Source: Gallionellaceae bacterium
GTDB lineage: Bacteria > Pseudomonadota > Gammaproteobacteria > Burkholderiales > Thiobacillaceae
Assembly (NCBI GenBank): GCA_028714875.1
Contig: JAQTLN010000008.1
Span: 1-64,000, forward strand
DNA: 64,000 nucleotides
Direction of reading: 5' to 3'
Positions 17,428 to 27,285 of the stretch are shown here, piece by piece. How positions within the stretch are numbered: the stretch's first letter is position 1; the number at the start of each line of letters is the position of its first letter. The notes beneath the pieces were generated by a model that made no database searches, was not told the origin of the DNA, and saw nothing but the letters and a program-made list of their open reading frames with translations. The position numbers and the translations under genes are program-made.

Positions 17428-18840
17428 ATGAAAAGCTTATTCGCGACATTGATGTTGCTGGGCACGCTGGGTTTTGCCGGTATGGCTCTATCCCAGGAGA
17501 CGGCCCCCGCGCCGGCCGCGGCCACCGAGATGGCGCCCGCGCCCATGATGGACGCCGCGGCTCCCGCGGCCGCGCCGGCTGTTGAGGCGCCCGTCGCCGC
17601 CGCGCCGGCCGCTCCCAAGCTGGATAGCGGCGCCACCGCCTGGATGCTGACTTCGACCGCCCTCGTGCTGTTGATGACGATTCCTGGCCTGGCGCTGTTC
17701 TACGGCGGCATGGTGCGCAAGAAGAACGTGCTCGGCACCATGATGCAGAGCTTCGCCATCACCGCCATGATCACCGTGTTGTGGATGCTGGTCGGCTACA
17801 GCATCGCCTTCGACACCACAGGCATGGCCAAGGGCACCACGAACTTCTATTCCTTCTTCGGCAGCCTGAACAAGGCCTTCCTGTCCGGCATGGGCAAGGA
17901 CAGCCTGACCGGCGTGATTCCGGAATCGGTGTTCATGACCTTCCAGATGACCTTCGCCATCATCACCCCGGCCCTGATCACCGGCGCCTTCGCCGATCGC
18001 ATGAAGTTCTCCGCGATGATGTGGTTTACCGCCCTGTGGTCCCTGCTGGTGTACGCCCCCATCGCCCACATGGTCTGGTCCGGTGACGGCGGCTTCATGT
18101 GGGACATGGGCGTGCTGGACTTCGCCGGTGGCACCGTGGTGCACATCAACGCGGGTGTGGCCGGTCTGATTGCCGCCATGATGATCGGTCCCCGCATCGG
18201 CTTCGGCCGCGAAGCGATGGCGCCGCACAACCTGACCCTGACCGTGATTGGCGCGGCGATGCTGTGGGTGGGCTGGTTCGGTTTCAACGCCGGTTCCGCC
18301 GTGGCGGCCGATGGTCGCGCGGGTATGGCGATGGCTGTCACCCAGATCGCCACCGGTGCCGCCGCGCTGGGCTGGATGTTCGCGGAATGGTTCAGCAAGG
18401 GTAAGCCCAGTGTCCTGGGTATCGCCTCCGGCGCCGTTGCCGGTCTGGTCGCCGTCACCCCGGCTTCCGGCTTCGTCGGCCCCATGGGCGGCCTGGCCAT
18501 CGGCGCTATCGCCGGCGTGGTCTGCTTCTGGTCCGCCACTTCCCTGAAGCACATGCTGAAGTATGACGACTCTCTTGATGCCTTCGGCGTGCATGGTGTC
18601 GGCGGTATCGTCGGCGCCCTGCTCACCGGCCTGTTCGCGGTGCAAGCCATCGGCGGCACCGCCGGCAGCATGGCCCAGTTCATCATCCAGGTGAAAGGCG
18701 TGCTGATCACCGTCGCCTATACCGCTGTGGGCACCTACATCATCCTGAAGGTGCTGGATCTGGTCATGGGCCTGCGTGTCACGGAAGACCAGGAACGTGA
18801 AGGTCTCGACATCGCCCTGCACGGCGAACGCGTGGACTGA
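17428..18840 (+). CDS. amt: Ammonium transporter
   Basis: An Amt channel of 470 residues. A cleavable signal peptide (about 1-22) and an Ala/Pro linker (about 24-65) precede the 11-helix AmtB core. The pore histidines are in APIAHMVWSG and AFGVHGVGGIVGA. The periplasmic linker is a common feature of betaproteobacterial Amt proteins. An AAGGAGAAG site precedes the ATG. It is the last gene of the sigma-54 cassette and is followed by a strong terminator. Confidence 0.96.
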   Translation: MKSLFATLMLLGTLGFAGMALSQETAPAPAAATEMAPAPMMDAAAPAAAPAVEAPVAAAPAAPKLDSGATAWMLTSTALVLLMTIPGLALFYGGMVRKKNVLGTMMQSFAITAMITVLWMLVGYSIAFDTTGMAKGTTNFYSFFGSLNKAFLSGMGKDSLTGVIPESVFMTFQMTFAIITPALITGAFADRMKFSAMMWFTALWSLLVYAPIAHMVWSGDGGFMWDMGVLDFAGGTVVHINAGVAGLIAAMMIGPRIGFGREAMAPHNLTLTVIGAAMLWVGWFGFNAGSAVAADGRAGMAMAVTQIATGAAALGWMFAEWFSKGKPSVLGIASGAVAGLVAVTPASGFVGPMGGLAIGAIAGVVCFWSATSLKHMLKYDDSLDAFGVHGVGGIVGALLTGLFAVQAIGGTAGSMAQFIIQVKGVLITVAYTAVGTYIILKVLDLVMGLRVTEDQEREGLDIALHGERVD

Positions 18841-18863
18841 TCGCTACTGCTTCCTGTTGTAAG

Positions 18864-18895
18864 AATGGGGCGCCGCGAGGCGCCCCATTTTTTTA
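18864..18895 (+). terminator. Intrinsic terminator after amt
   Basis: The stem ATGGGGCGCC / GGCGCCCCAT with a GCGA loop is followed by seven or more T residues. Confidence 0.93.
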
Positions 18896-18910
18896 TGCTC
18901 AGTCCGCGTA

Positions 18911-19459
18911 TCAGAGGCTTATCGCGAAGCGCGCATACCAGAGCAACCCCATCACGGTCTTGGCTTCATCGATGCGGCCGTCGCGCACCATTTCCAGCGC
19001 GTCGGTAAAGGGCACGCGAAGGATTTCCAGAAACTCGTCCTCATCCAGGTTCTCACCGGAATAACTGAGATCGCGCGCCTCGAAATAGACCAGGCGTTCG
19101 TTGGAATAGCCGATGCATGGATAGAAGGTGGGCAATTCCCGCCACTGTGCCGCCAGGTAGCCGGTTTCCTCCGCCAGTTCGCGCTGCGCGCAAGCCAGTT
19201 CGGTTTCATGCGGGTCGAACTTGCCGGCGGGCAGTTCCAGGAAATCGCGGCGCAGCGGGTAGCGGTGCTGGCGCTCCAGCAGGATGTCGCCGTTGTCGAA
19301 CACCGGAATGATCACCGCCGCGCCCGGATGGATGATGTACTCGCGAGTGGATTCGCCGCCGTTGGGCAGGCGTACCCGGTCTTTCTTCACATGCAGCAGA
19401 CGACCACGATATTCGTCGCTGGATTCCAGGGTGTGCTCGGTGAGATCGGGAGTGGACAT
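18911..19459 (-). CDS. Nudix hydrolase, ADP-ribose pyrophosphatase type
   Basis: A 182-residue NudF/ADP-ribose diphosphatase-like enzyme. The Nudix box GKFDPHETELACAQRELAEE, then TGY, is complete. It is preceded by the family's beta-rich dimerisation domain (DEYRGRLLHVKKDRVRLPNG). It likely hydrolyses ADP-ribose or related nucleotide sugars in the cytosol. The start at 19459 is chosen by homology; the frame continues upstream to 19771 but that part is antisense to trpB2. No clear ribosome binding site. Confidence 0.88.
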   Translation of the reverse strand: MSTPDLTEHTLESSDEYRGRLLHVKKDRVRLPNGGESTREYIIHPGAAVIIPVFDNGDILLERQHRYPLRRDFLELPAGKFDPHETELACAQRELAEETGYLAAQWRELPTFYPCIGYSNERLVYFEARDLSYSGENLDEDEFLEILRVPFTDALEMVRDGRIDEAKTVMGLLWYARFAISL

Positions 19460-19577
19460 GGCGGGCAGGGCGGTGTGAAGGTCGGGCGAGTATAGCGCCC
19501 GGGTGCGCCCCGCTTTCTTGCGCCCGCGCTCTCGGTTAGCATGTTTGCCGCACTGCACAACCCGCCAGGAGATGGTC

Positions 19578-20942
19578 ATGCCGCAAACCAAGATACTGCT
19601 CGACGAGAGCGATATTCCCACCCATTGGTACAACGTCGTCGCCGACATGCCCAACAAGCCGGCGCCGCCGCTGGGACCGGATGGCAAGCCGATCGGGCCG
19701 GAAGCGTTGGCGCCGATCTTCCCGATGGCGTTGATCGAGCAGGAAGTGTCGGCGGAACGCTGGATTCCCATTCCCGAGCCGGTACGCGAGGCTTATCGCC
19801 TCTACCGTCCCTCACCGATGTTCCGCGCGCATCGCCTGGAACAGATGCTGGGCACTCCGGCGCACATCTATTACAAGTACGAGGGTGTCTCGCCGGCCGG
19901 CTCGCACAAGGTCAACACCTCGATTCCCCAGGCCTATTACAACGCCCAGGCCGGCATCCACCGCCTCGCCACGGAAACCGGCGCCGGCCAGTGGGGTTGC
20001 TCCCTGGCCCTGGCCGGACAGATGTTCGGCATCGACGTGCGCGTGTTCATGGTGAAAGTGAGCTACGACCAGAAGCCGTTCCGTCGCTCGATGATGCACA
20101 CCTGGGGCGCGGAAGTGTTCGCCAGCCCCTCGCCGCACACCGTCACCGGCCGCCGCGCGCTGGAAATCGACCCGAATTCGCCCGGCTCGCTGGGTATGGC
20201 CATTTCCGAGGCCGTGGAAGAAGCGGCCAACCGCCCGGACACTAATTACGCCCTCGGCTCGGTGCTCAACCACGTCTGCCATCACCAGACCATCATCGGC
20301 CAGGAAGCCAAAAAGCAGTTCGAGAAAGTGGGCGAATACCCGGACGTGGTGATTGCCTGCTGCGGCGGCGGCTCCAACTTCGCCGGCGCCGCTTTCCCGT
20401 TCCTCGCGGACAAGGCGGCGGGCGACCCGAGGGCGAAGAATCTGCGCCTGCTGGCGGTGGAGCCGACCTCCTGCCCGACCCTGACGCGCGGCCACTATGC
20501 CTACGACTTCGGCGACAGCGTCGGCCTCACCCCGCTGATGTTGATGTACACCCTCGGCCACGACTTCATGCCGCCCAGCATTCACGCCGGTGGCCTGCGC
20601 TATCACGGTGACTCGCCGCTGGTGTCGCAGCTCTACCACGAGAAGCTGATCGAGGCGGTGGCGGTGCCGCAACTGGCTACCTTCGAGGCCGGCGTCACCT
20701 TCTCCCGCGCCGAGGGCATCATTCCCGCGCCCGAGTCCTGCCACGCCATCCGCGCCTGTATCGACGAAGCCCTGAAGTGCAAGGAAAGCGGCGAGCCCAA
20801 GGTGCTGTTCTTCAACCTGTCCGGCCACGGCCACTTCGACATGGCGTCCTATGACAAGTATTTCTCCGGGCAACTGGAGGATTACGAATACCCGGCGGCG
20901 GCCATCGACGAAGCCCTGCATCACCTGCCCAAAGTGGGATGA
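19578..20942 (+). CDS. trpB2: TrpB2-type tryptophan synthase beta-like enzyme
   Basis: A 454-residue PLP enzyme of the TrpB2 class, longer than TrpB1. The PLP lysine is in GSHKVN (K111), and the phosphate loop is CCGGGSNF. It also has the TrpB2-specific N-terminal extension ([22 protein letters not shown]). It can condense indole and serine to tryptophan; no trpA is adjacent, as usual for TrpB2. ATG 19578 sits six bases after AGGAG; an in-frame ATG at 19572 overlaps that site and is less likely. Confidence 0.92.
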   Translation: MPQTKILLDESDIPTHWYNVVADMPNKPAPPLGPDGKPIGPEALAPIFPMALIEQEVSAERWIPIPEPVREAYRLYRPSPMFRAHRLEQMLGTPAHIYYKYEGVSPAGSHKVNTSIPQAYYNAQAGIHRLATETGAGQWGCSLALAGQMFGIDVRVFMVKVSYDQKPFRRSMMHTWGAEVFASPSPHTVTGRRALEIDPNSPGSLGMAISEAVEEAANRPDTNYALGSVLNHVCHHQTIIGQEAKKQFEKVGEYPDVVIACCGGGSNFAGAAFPFLADKAAGDPRAKNLRLLAVEPTSCPTLTRGHYAYDFGDSVGLTPLMLMYTLGHDFMPPSIHAGGLRYHGDSPLVSQLYHEKLIEAVAVPQLATFEAGVTFSRAEGIIPAPESCHAIRACIDEALKCKESGEPKVLFFNLSGHGHFDMASYDKYFSGQLEDYEYPAAAIDEALHHLPKVG

Positions 20943-20962
20943 TGCGTTGCACAAAACGCGGG

Positions 20963-20992
20963 TTGTGGGCGATGGGGCGGCTCTGTTAGCAT
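20963..20992 (+). promoter_or_regulatory. Putative promoter of the aroG leader
   Basis: TTGTGG (20963-20968) and TAGCAT (20987-20992) are separated by 18 bases, with an extended -10 TG. The predicted start point is at or within a base or two of ATG 21001, so the leader mRNA may be leaderless. Confidence 0.5.
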
Positions 20993-21000
20993 CGCGCGCC

Positions 21001-21060
21001 ATGAAAACCTGTTACGCACACTTTACGTTTCCGACCGCGCCGGCGGCCGGGGACGATTGA
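21001..21060 (+). CDS. Putative Tyr/Phe leader peptide upstream of aroG
   Basis: A 19-residue ORF, MKTCYAHFTFPTAPAAGDD, contains one Tyr and two Phe codons within its first ten. It is followed 36 bases later by a perfect intrinsic terminator and then aroG. The YAHFTFP stretch resembles the PheL leader ending FTFP of enterobacteria. Ribosome stalling at Tyr/Phe codons could alter folding of the GGCGG segment in the leader (about 21041-21045), which can pair with CCGCC of the terminator stem. There is no ribosome binding site, consistent with a leaderless start. Confidence 0.6.
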   Translation: MKTCYAHFTFPTAPAAGDD

Positions 21061-21096
21061 TGCGCGAGTAGCTGTAAACCGCTTAATCCACCCGAG

Positions 21097-21123
21097 AAAC
21101 CGCCAGGTCCTGGCGGTTTTTTC
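21097..21123 (+). terminator. Attenuator terminator before aroG
   Basis: The stem AACCGCCA / TGGCGGTT is followed by a T-rich run. It stands between the leader peptide and the DAHP synthase gene, where a terminator makes sense only as an attenuator or as the end of a short leader transcript. Confidence 0.85.
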
Positions 21124-21132
21124 GTTTCAGGC

Positions 21133-21176
21133 CGGACCCTCACCCCCAACCCCTCTCCCAGGGGGAGAGGGGAGCT
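21133..21176. repeat. Repeat unit, CCCTCACCCCCAACCCCTCT type
   Basis: A pyrimidine-rich run followed by CCCAGGGGGAGAGGGG forms an imperfect hairpin. A related unit is embedded in dnaX at 23821-23862. It lies between the attenuator and the aroG ribosome binding site. Confidence 0.65.
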
Positions 21177-21221
21177 TCAAGCGTCGCTGACGCGACGTTT
21201 GTGTTTAATGGAGTTGTTGAA

Positions 21222-22298
21222 ATGACCGGATACCGTACCGACGACACCCGCATCGAACAGGGCGACGAATTGCTCGCGCCGATGCAGATCATGCGCGAAC
21301 TGAAGTCCAGCGAGGCCGCCCTGCGCTCCACCTACCAGGCGCGCACCCGCATTCACGATGTGTTGCGCGGCGCCGACGACCGGCTGGTGGTGGTGGTCGG
21401 CCCCTGTTCCATCCACGATGCCGGCGCGGCGCTGGAATATGCGAAGAAGCTGAAGCCGCTGGCGGAAGAGCTGGCGCGCGATCTGGTCGTGGTCATGCGG
21501 GTCTATTTCGAGAAGCCGCGCACCACGGTGGGCTGGAAAGGCCTGATCAACGACCCGCACATGGACGAGAGCTTCGACATCAACGAGGGACTGCGCCTGG
21601 CGCGCAAGTTGTTGTTGGAAATCAATGAGATGGGCCTACCCTGCGGCACCGAATTCCTCGACCTGATTTCGCCGCAGTACATCGCCGACCTGGTCGCCTG
21701 GGGCGCCATCGGCGCGCGCACCACGGAATCGCAATCGCACCGGCAACTGGCGTCCGGCCTGTCCTGCCCGGTGGGGTTCAAGAACGGCACCGACGGCAAC
21801 CTGCGCATCGCGGTGGACGCGATCAAGGCCGCCGCCTCGCACCACCATTTCGTGTCCATCACCAAGTCCGGCCATGTCGCGGTGTTCAAGACCAAGGGCA
21901 ACGAGGATTGCCACGTCATCCTGCGCGGCGGTAAGCAGCCCAATTACGACGCGCCGAGTGTCAACGCCGCCTGCGGCGAACTGGCTTCCTCCGGCTTGCG
22001 CCAGCAGGTCATGATCGACTTCTCCCACGCCAACTCCAGCAAACAGTACCAGCGCCAGATGGAAGTGGGTCACGCCGTCGCCAACCAGATCGGCAACGGC
22101 GACAAACGCATCATGGGCGTGATGATCGAAAGCCACCTCGTCGCCGGCCGCCAGGATTTAAAGCCCGGTGTGAAGTTGACCTACGGCCAGTCCATTACCG
22201 ACGCCTGCATCAGTTGGGACGACACCGAGCCCCTGCTGCGCGAACTCGCCGAAGCCGTGCGCAACCGCCGCCTGGCACAGCCGAGCGACGAACAGTGA
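21222..22298 (+). CDS. aroG: 3-deoxy-7-phosphoheptulonate (DAHP) synthase, class I
   Basis: Condenses phosphoenolpyruvate and erythrose-4-phosphate in the first step of the shikimate pathway. The 358-residue AroFGH-type enzyme shows VVVVGPCSIHD, MRVYFEKPRTTVGWKGLINDP, GARTTESQSHRQLASGLSCP, VGFKNGTDGN and MIDFSHANSSKQ. ATG 21222 lies eight bases after GGAG; a GTG at 21201 lacks a site. The N-terminal extension typical of feedback-regulated enzymes is present. A Tyr/Phe leader and terminator upstream suggest transcription attenuation. Confidence 0.96.
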   Translation: MTGYRTDDTRIEQGDELLAPMQIMRELKSSEAALRSTYQARTRIHDVLRGADDRLVVVVGPCSIHDAGAALEYAKKLKPLAEELARDLVVVMRVYFEKPRTTVGWKGLINDPHMDESFDINEGLRLARKLLLEINEMGLPCGTEFLDLISPQYIADLVAWGAIGARTTESQSHRQLASGLSCPVGFKNGTDGNLRIAVDAIKAAASHHHFVSITKSGHVAVFKTKGNEDCHVILRGGKQPNYDAPSVNAACGELASSGLRQQVMIDFSHANSSKQYQRQMEVGHAVANQIGNGDKRIMGVMIESHLVAGRQDLKPGVKLTYGQSITDACISWDDTEPLLRELAEAVRNRRLAQPSDEQ

Positions 22299-22363
22299 TT
22301 CGATTTCGGATTTCGGAAAGTCGGGCGCGGTTTTTTGAGCCGTAGCCCGGCGCCGGTCTGGGT

Positions 22364-22369
22364 TAGAAT
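22364..22369 (+). promoter_or_regulatory. -10 box of the SRP RNA gene
   Basis: TAGAAT lies seven bases before the predicted 5' end of the SRP RNA. No convincing -35 box was seen. Confidence 0.55.
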
Positions 22370-22376
22370 GCCGCTC

Positions 22377-22472
22377 GGCGGGCCCCCCCGCATGGCTAAG
22401 CCGTGAACCTGGTCAGGTCCGGAAGGAAGCAGCCACAGCAGCCGATGCCAGTGCCGGGGATCAGGCTCGCCA
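22377..22472 (+). ncRNA. ffs: Signal recognition particle 4.5S RNA
   Basis: The universal SRP domain IV sequence GGTCAGGTCCGGAAGGAAGC followed by AGCCACAGCAG is at about 22411-22441. The ends pair (GGCGGGCC with GGCTCGCC), giving a small hairpin RNA of about 96 nucleotides. Ffh binds this RNA for cotranslational targeting. Its position just before dnaX is the common proteobacterial arrangement. Confidence 0.96.
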
Positions 22473-22490
22473 CCTTATTTAGGTAAGCGG

Positions 22491-22570
22491 GTAGGATGCG
22501 GTGAGGAACGAACCGCATCATGAGGCGCATCCTCAATCGATGCGGTTCGCTGCGCTCACCACATCCTACG
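22491..22570. repeat. Palindromic repeat, GTAGGATGCGGTGAG type
   Basis: The arms GTAGGATGCGGTGAG and CTCACCACATCCTAC, with inner arms GAACCGCATC and GATGCGGTTC, form a long hairpin. It is the second copy of the element at 3981-4062. It fills the gap between ffs and dnaX, so the dnaX start has no obvious ribosome binding site. Confidence 0.85.
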
Positions 22571-22587
22571 GCCTCACACTCAAGCTC

Positions 22588-24231
22588 ATGAGCCACCAAG
22601 TCCTCGCACGAAAATGGCGCCCCAAGCGCTTTGACCAACTGGTCGGCCAGGAGCATGTGGTGCGCGCGCTCTCCAACGCGCTGGCCAGTGGCCGCCTGCA
22701 CCATGCCTATCTGTTCACCGGCACGCGCGGCGTCGGCAAGACCACGCTGGCGCGCATCCTGGCGAAGTGCCTCAACTGCACAGGTGGCAAAAGCGCGGGC
22801 GTCACCCCGGAACCGTGCGGCGAATGCGCCGCCTGCCGCGAGATCGACAGCGGCCGCTTCGTCGACCTGATCGAAATCGACGCCGCTTCCAACACCGGCA
22901 TCGACAACATGCGCGAGGTGATCGACAACGCCCAGTACGCGCCCACCGCCGGCCGCTACAAGGTCTACATCATCGACGAAGTGCACATGCTCTCGAAGAA
23001 CGCCTTCAACGCCATGTTGAAGACACTGGAAGAGCCGCCCGGCCACGTCATCTTCATCCTCGCCACCACCGACCCGCAGAAAGTGCCAGTCACGGTACTG
23101 TCGCGCTGCCTCCAGTTCAACTTGAAGCAGATGCCGCCCGGCCACGTCGCCGGCCACTTGAAGAACGTGCTGGAAGCCGAGAACGTGCCGTTCGAGGCCG
23201 GCGCCCTCGCCCTACTCGCGCGCGCCGCCGCCGGCAGCATGCGCGACGCCCTCTCGCTGACCGACCAGGCCATCGCCTACGGCAGCGGTGAGGTCAAGGA
23301 AGACGACACCCGCGCCATGTTGGGCGTGATCGACCAGGCCTACCTGATGCCGGTGCTGGAAGCCGTAGCCTCCGGCGACGGCCCGGGCCTGATGAATGAG
23401 GCGGCGGAACTGGCCGCGCGTGGTTTCTCCTTCGACGCCGCATTGCAGGATCTGGCCGGCTTGCTGCACCAGGTTGCCCTCGCGCTGTCCATCCCGGAAG
23501 CGGTCAGCGAAGACACACCGGAGCGCGAACGCCTGTTCGAACTGGCGGCGCGGCTCGACCCGGAACGGGTGCAGGTGCTCTACCAGATCGCCACCCTCGG
23601 CCGCCGCGACCTGGAATGGGCGCCGGACGAATACGCCGGTTTCAGCATGACCCTGTTGCGCATGCTCGCCTTCGCGCCCTCCGATACCGCCCCGGAAGCC
23701 CGCGCCGCGCCGCCGACCCCGCGGCCCGAGTCACGGTCGGAACCGCGCCCGGCCCCCGCTCCCGTGCCGACCCGCCCGACCGCGCCACCGCCTCCCTGGG
23801 ACCAGGCGGCCAACGAAACGCTCCCCTCCCCCCCCGGGGGAGGGGCTGGGGGAGAGGGAGCCGGGCCAAGCGACTGGCGCGCGCTCGCCGAGAGCCTGCC
23901 CGGCGCCACGCGCCAGCTCGCCATGCAGTGCGAACGCCTGGCGCACAACGGCAACACGCTGCGCCTGCGTCTGCCGGAGAACCAGAAAACCCTGCTCGAC
24001 AACTTCGGCGACAAGCTCCAGGTGGCGCTCGCGGAGAAACTCGGCGCCGGCCTGAAAGTTGAATTCGAACTCACCGCCGCGATCAACCAGTCGCCCGCCG
24101 CCGTCCGCGCCCGCGAACAGGCCGCGCGCCAGGCGGAAGCGGAAGCGGCGATACGCGGCGATCCCCTGGTTCAGACCCTCGTGCGCGAATGTGACGCGAC
24201 GGTCGCCAACATCCGCCCGTTGGCGGCGTGA
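22588..24231 (+). CDS. dnaX: DNA polymerase III subunit gamma/tau
   Basis: The clamp-loader ATPase that loads the beta clamp. Residues 1-230 hold the AAA+ domain: Walker A GTRGVGKTT (45-53), zinc cysteines C64, C77, C80 and C83, and DEVHMLS. A helical collar and a Pro/Arg linker follow, then the tau-specific C-terminal domain from about 430 (WRALAESLPG). At 547 residues it covers both gamma and tau regions. I saw no A-rich slippery site of the E. coli type. Residues about 412-425 (LPSPPGGGAGGEGA) come from a repeat unit inserted in frame in the linker. The start is set by homology (MSHQVLARKWRP); the upstream frame is repeat sequence. Confidence 0.95.
   Translation: MSHQVLARKWRPKRFDQLVGQEHVVRALSNALASGRLHHAYLFTGTRGVGKTTLARILAKCLNCTGGKSAGVTPEPCGECAACREIDSGRFVDLIEIDAASNTGIDNMREVIDNAQYAPTAGRYKVYIIDEVHMLSKNAFNAMLKTLEEPPGHVIFILATTDPQKVPVTVLSRCLQFNLKQMPPGHVAGHLKNVLEAENVPFEAGALALLARAAAGSMRDALSLTDQAIAYGSGEVKEDDTRAMLGVIDQAYLMPVLEAVASGDGPGLMNEAAELAARGFSFDAALQDLAGLLHQVALALSIPEAVSEDTPERERLFELAARLDPERVQVLYQIATLGRRDLEWAPDEYAGFSMTLLRMLAFAPSDTAPEARAAPPTPRPESRSEPRPAPAPVPTRPTAPPPPWDQAANETLPSPPGGGAGGEGAGPSDWRALAESLPGATRQLAMQCERLAHNGNTLRLRLPENQKTLLDNFGDKLQVALAEKLGAGLKVEFELTAAINQSPAAVRAREQAARQAEAEAAIRGDPLVQTLVRECDATVANIRPLAA
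23821..23862. repeat. In-frame repeat unit within dnaX
   Basis: CTCCCCTCCCCCCCCGGGGG followed by AGGGGCTGGGGGAGAGGGAG forms a GC-rich hairpin. It is related to the intergenic unit at 21133-21176, in opposite orientation. It is read as a Pro/Gly segment in the flexible linker of DnaX. Confidence 0.8.
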
Positions 24232-24235
24232 TTTA

Positions 24236-24290
24236 GTAGCGCCGGCGTCCCGCCGGCGTCCTTGAAAAGCCGGCGGGACGCCGGCGCTAC
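24236..24290. repeat. Palindromic repeat, GTAGCGCCGGCGTCCCGCCGGC type
   Basis: Near-perfect inverted repeat with arms of about 22 bases and a CGTCCTTGAAAA-type loop, starting five bases after the dnaX stop. It can act as an mRNA-stabilising hairpin or weak terminator between dnaX and ybaB. Confidence 0.9.
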
Positions 24291-24305
24291 TTTGAAAGGC
24301 GCAAC

Positions 24306-24653
24306 ATGCTCAAAGGTGGAATGGGTGGCATCGGCAACCTGATGAAACAGGCCCAGGCGATGCAGGAAAACATGCAGAAGATGCAGGCCAAGCTGGCCGA
24401 ACTGGAAGTCGAGGGCGTCTCCGGCGCCGGCTTGGTCAAAGTGGTGATGACCGGCAAGCACGACGTTCGCCGTGTCGCCATCGACCCCAGCCTGCTCGGC
24501 AGCGCCGAGGCTGACGACAAGGAAATGCTGGAAGACCTGATCGCCGCCGCGATGAACGACGCGGTGCGCAAGATCGAGGAAACCGTGCAGGAAAAAATGG
24601 CCTCCGCCACCGCCGGCCTGCCCCTGCCGCCCGGATTCAAGATGCCGTTTTAA
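24306..24653 (+). CDS. ybaB: YbaB/EbfC family nucleoid-associated protein
   Basis: A 115-residue DNA-binding dimer that bends DNA and is commonly encoded between dnaX and recR. The sequence shows the family pattern: a long N-terminal helix rich in Met/Gln ([21 protein letters not shown]), the beta strand [19 protein letters not shown] and a C-terminal helix ([16 protein letters not shown]). Confidence 0.93.
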   Translation: MLKGGMGGIGNLMKQAQAMQENMQKMQAKLAELEVEGVSGAGLVKVVMTGKHDVRRVAIDPSLLGSAEADDKEMLEDLIAAAMNDAVRKIEETVQEKMASATAGLPLPPGFKMPF

Positions 24654-24654
24654 T

Positions 24655-24682
24655 GTAGCGTCGGCATCCTTGCCGGCGCTAC
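24655..24682. repeat. Short palindromic repeat, GTAGCGTCGGC type
   Basis: GTAGCGTCGGCA and TGCCGGCGCTAC are facing arms with a short loop. It is a minimal member of the family at 24236-24290, filling the ybaB-recR gap. Confidence 0.8.
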
Positions 24683-24691
24683 AAAACCCCC

Positions 24692-25288
24692 ATGCCGCTT
24701 CCCTCTTCCCTCGAATCCCTGATTGACGCCTTGCGCGCCTTGCCAAGTGTCGGGCCGAAGTCGGCGGCGCGGATGGCGTATCACCTGTTGCAGCGGGATC
24801 GCAATGGCGCCGCGCGGCTGGCGATGTGCCTCGGCGCCGCGCTGGAGAAACTGCATCATTGCCAGCGTTGCAACAATTTCAGCGAAATGCCGGTGTGCGA
24901 TACCTGTACCAGCCCGCGCCGCGATGCGCGCCAGTTGTGTGTGGTGGAAATGCCCACCGACCTCAACCGGCTGGAAGAGACGCAGGCCTACAAGGGGCTG
25001 TACTTCGTGCTGATGGGCCGGCTCAGTCCGCTCGACGGCATCGGCCCGCGCGAGATCGGCCTGGAACGCTTGATCGAACGCGCCCGCGACGGCGTCACCG
25101 AAGAAGTGATTCTGGCCACCAACTTCACCGCCGAAGGCGAAGCCACCGCCCACTACGCCAGTGAGCTGTTGAAGGCGCGTGGCCTCAAGGTCACCCGCAT
25201 TGCTCGCGGCCTGCCGGCGGGCGGTGAACTGGAACATGTCGACGGCATGACCATCGCCCAGGCGCTGCTGGATCGGCGGCCGGCATGA
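24692..25288 (+). CDS. recR: Recombination protein RecR
   Basis: RecR works with RecF and RecO to load RecA at single-strand gaps. The 198-residue protein has an N-terminal helix-hairpin-helix ([21 protein letters not shown]) and a zinc finger ([16 protein letters not shown]). A Toprim domain ([25 protein letters not shown]) and a Walker-like C-terminus ([15 protein letters not shown]) complete it. It completes the usual dnaX-ybaB-recR order. Confidence 0.96.
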   Translation: MPLPSSLESLIDALRALPSVGPKSAARMAYHLLQRDRNGAARLAMCLGAALEKLHHCQRCNNFSEMPVCDTCTSPRRDARQLCVVEMPTDLNRLEETQAYKGLYFVLMGRLSPLDGIGPREIGLERLIERARDGVTEEVILATNFTAEGEATAHYASELLKARGLKVTRIARGLPAGGELEHVDGMTIAQALLDRRPA

Positions 25289-26900
<1,612 letters not shown>

Positions 26901-26979
26901 GGCTACCTGACGTTCGTCTGGAGTTTGATGGTGGATCGTCCGGTTGCCTCCGGCAACCTGACCTACGTCGCGGGGGGAT

Positions 26980-27243
26980 TCAGCCCTTGCGCTTGAGCAC
27001 GAACTCGGCCATCGAGTTGATCGAGCCGAGATTGTCGATGTTGATTTCTTCCTGCTTCAGCGGCATCTGGTAGGCGTCTTCATACCAGACCACCAGTTCC
27101 AGGATGGCGCCGGAATCGATATAGCCGGTGGCGGGGATGATGTCGTCGTCGCCGATGTCGCTGGCGTCCATGCCCAGATTCTTCGCCAGTTCGATCACTT
27201 TGGCGCGCACGGCGGCCTTGATGGCATCACGGTCTAGGTTCAT
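26980..27243 (-). CDS. Dedicated acyl carrier protein
   Basis: An 87-residue acidic carrier protein. The phosphopantetheine attachment serine is S44 in the motif GYIDSGAILELV, which differs slightly from the fatty-acid ACP motif DSL. This suggests a specialised carrier. It is encoded directly downstream of lipoyl E2 and E1 dehydrogenase genes on the same strand, with a short palindromic repeat in the 42-base gap. The neighbourhood suggests that it accepts an acyl unit generated by the E1/E2 pair (inference, by analogy to E1/E2/ACP systems that load C2 units in naphthyridinomycin-type pathways). Confidence 0.85.
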   Translation of the reverse strand: MNLDRDAIKAAVRAKVIELAKNLGMDASDIGDDDIIPATGYIDSGAILELVVWYEDAYQMPLKQEEINIDNLGSINSMAEFVLKRKG

Positions 27244-27260
27244 TTGGGTTCCTTTGATAA

Positions 27261-27283
27261 GTAGCGCAGGCGTCTCGCCTGCA
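27261..27283. repeat. Short palindromic repeat, GTAGCGCAGGCGTCTCGCCTGC
   Basis: A half-unit of the 25293-25350 family, with an inner GCAGGCG/CGCCTGC hairpin. It lies between the E2 and ACP genes. Confidence 0.75.
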
Positions 27284-27285
27284 AT

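Noticed and set aside
17488-18822. 444-residue ORF antisense to amt
   Set aside because: A His/Gly-rich shadow of a GC-rich gene; amt on the plus strand has full domain structure and a ribosome binding site.
22588-24231. Programmed frameshift site in dnaX producing gamma
   Set aside because: I saw no A-rich slippery heptamer with a downstream hairpin of the E. coli type; the repeat hairpin at 23821 lacks a slippery sequence.
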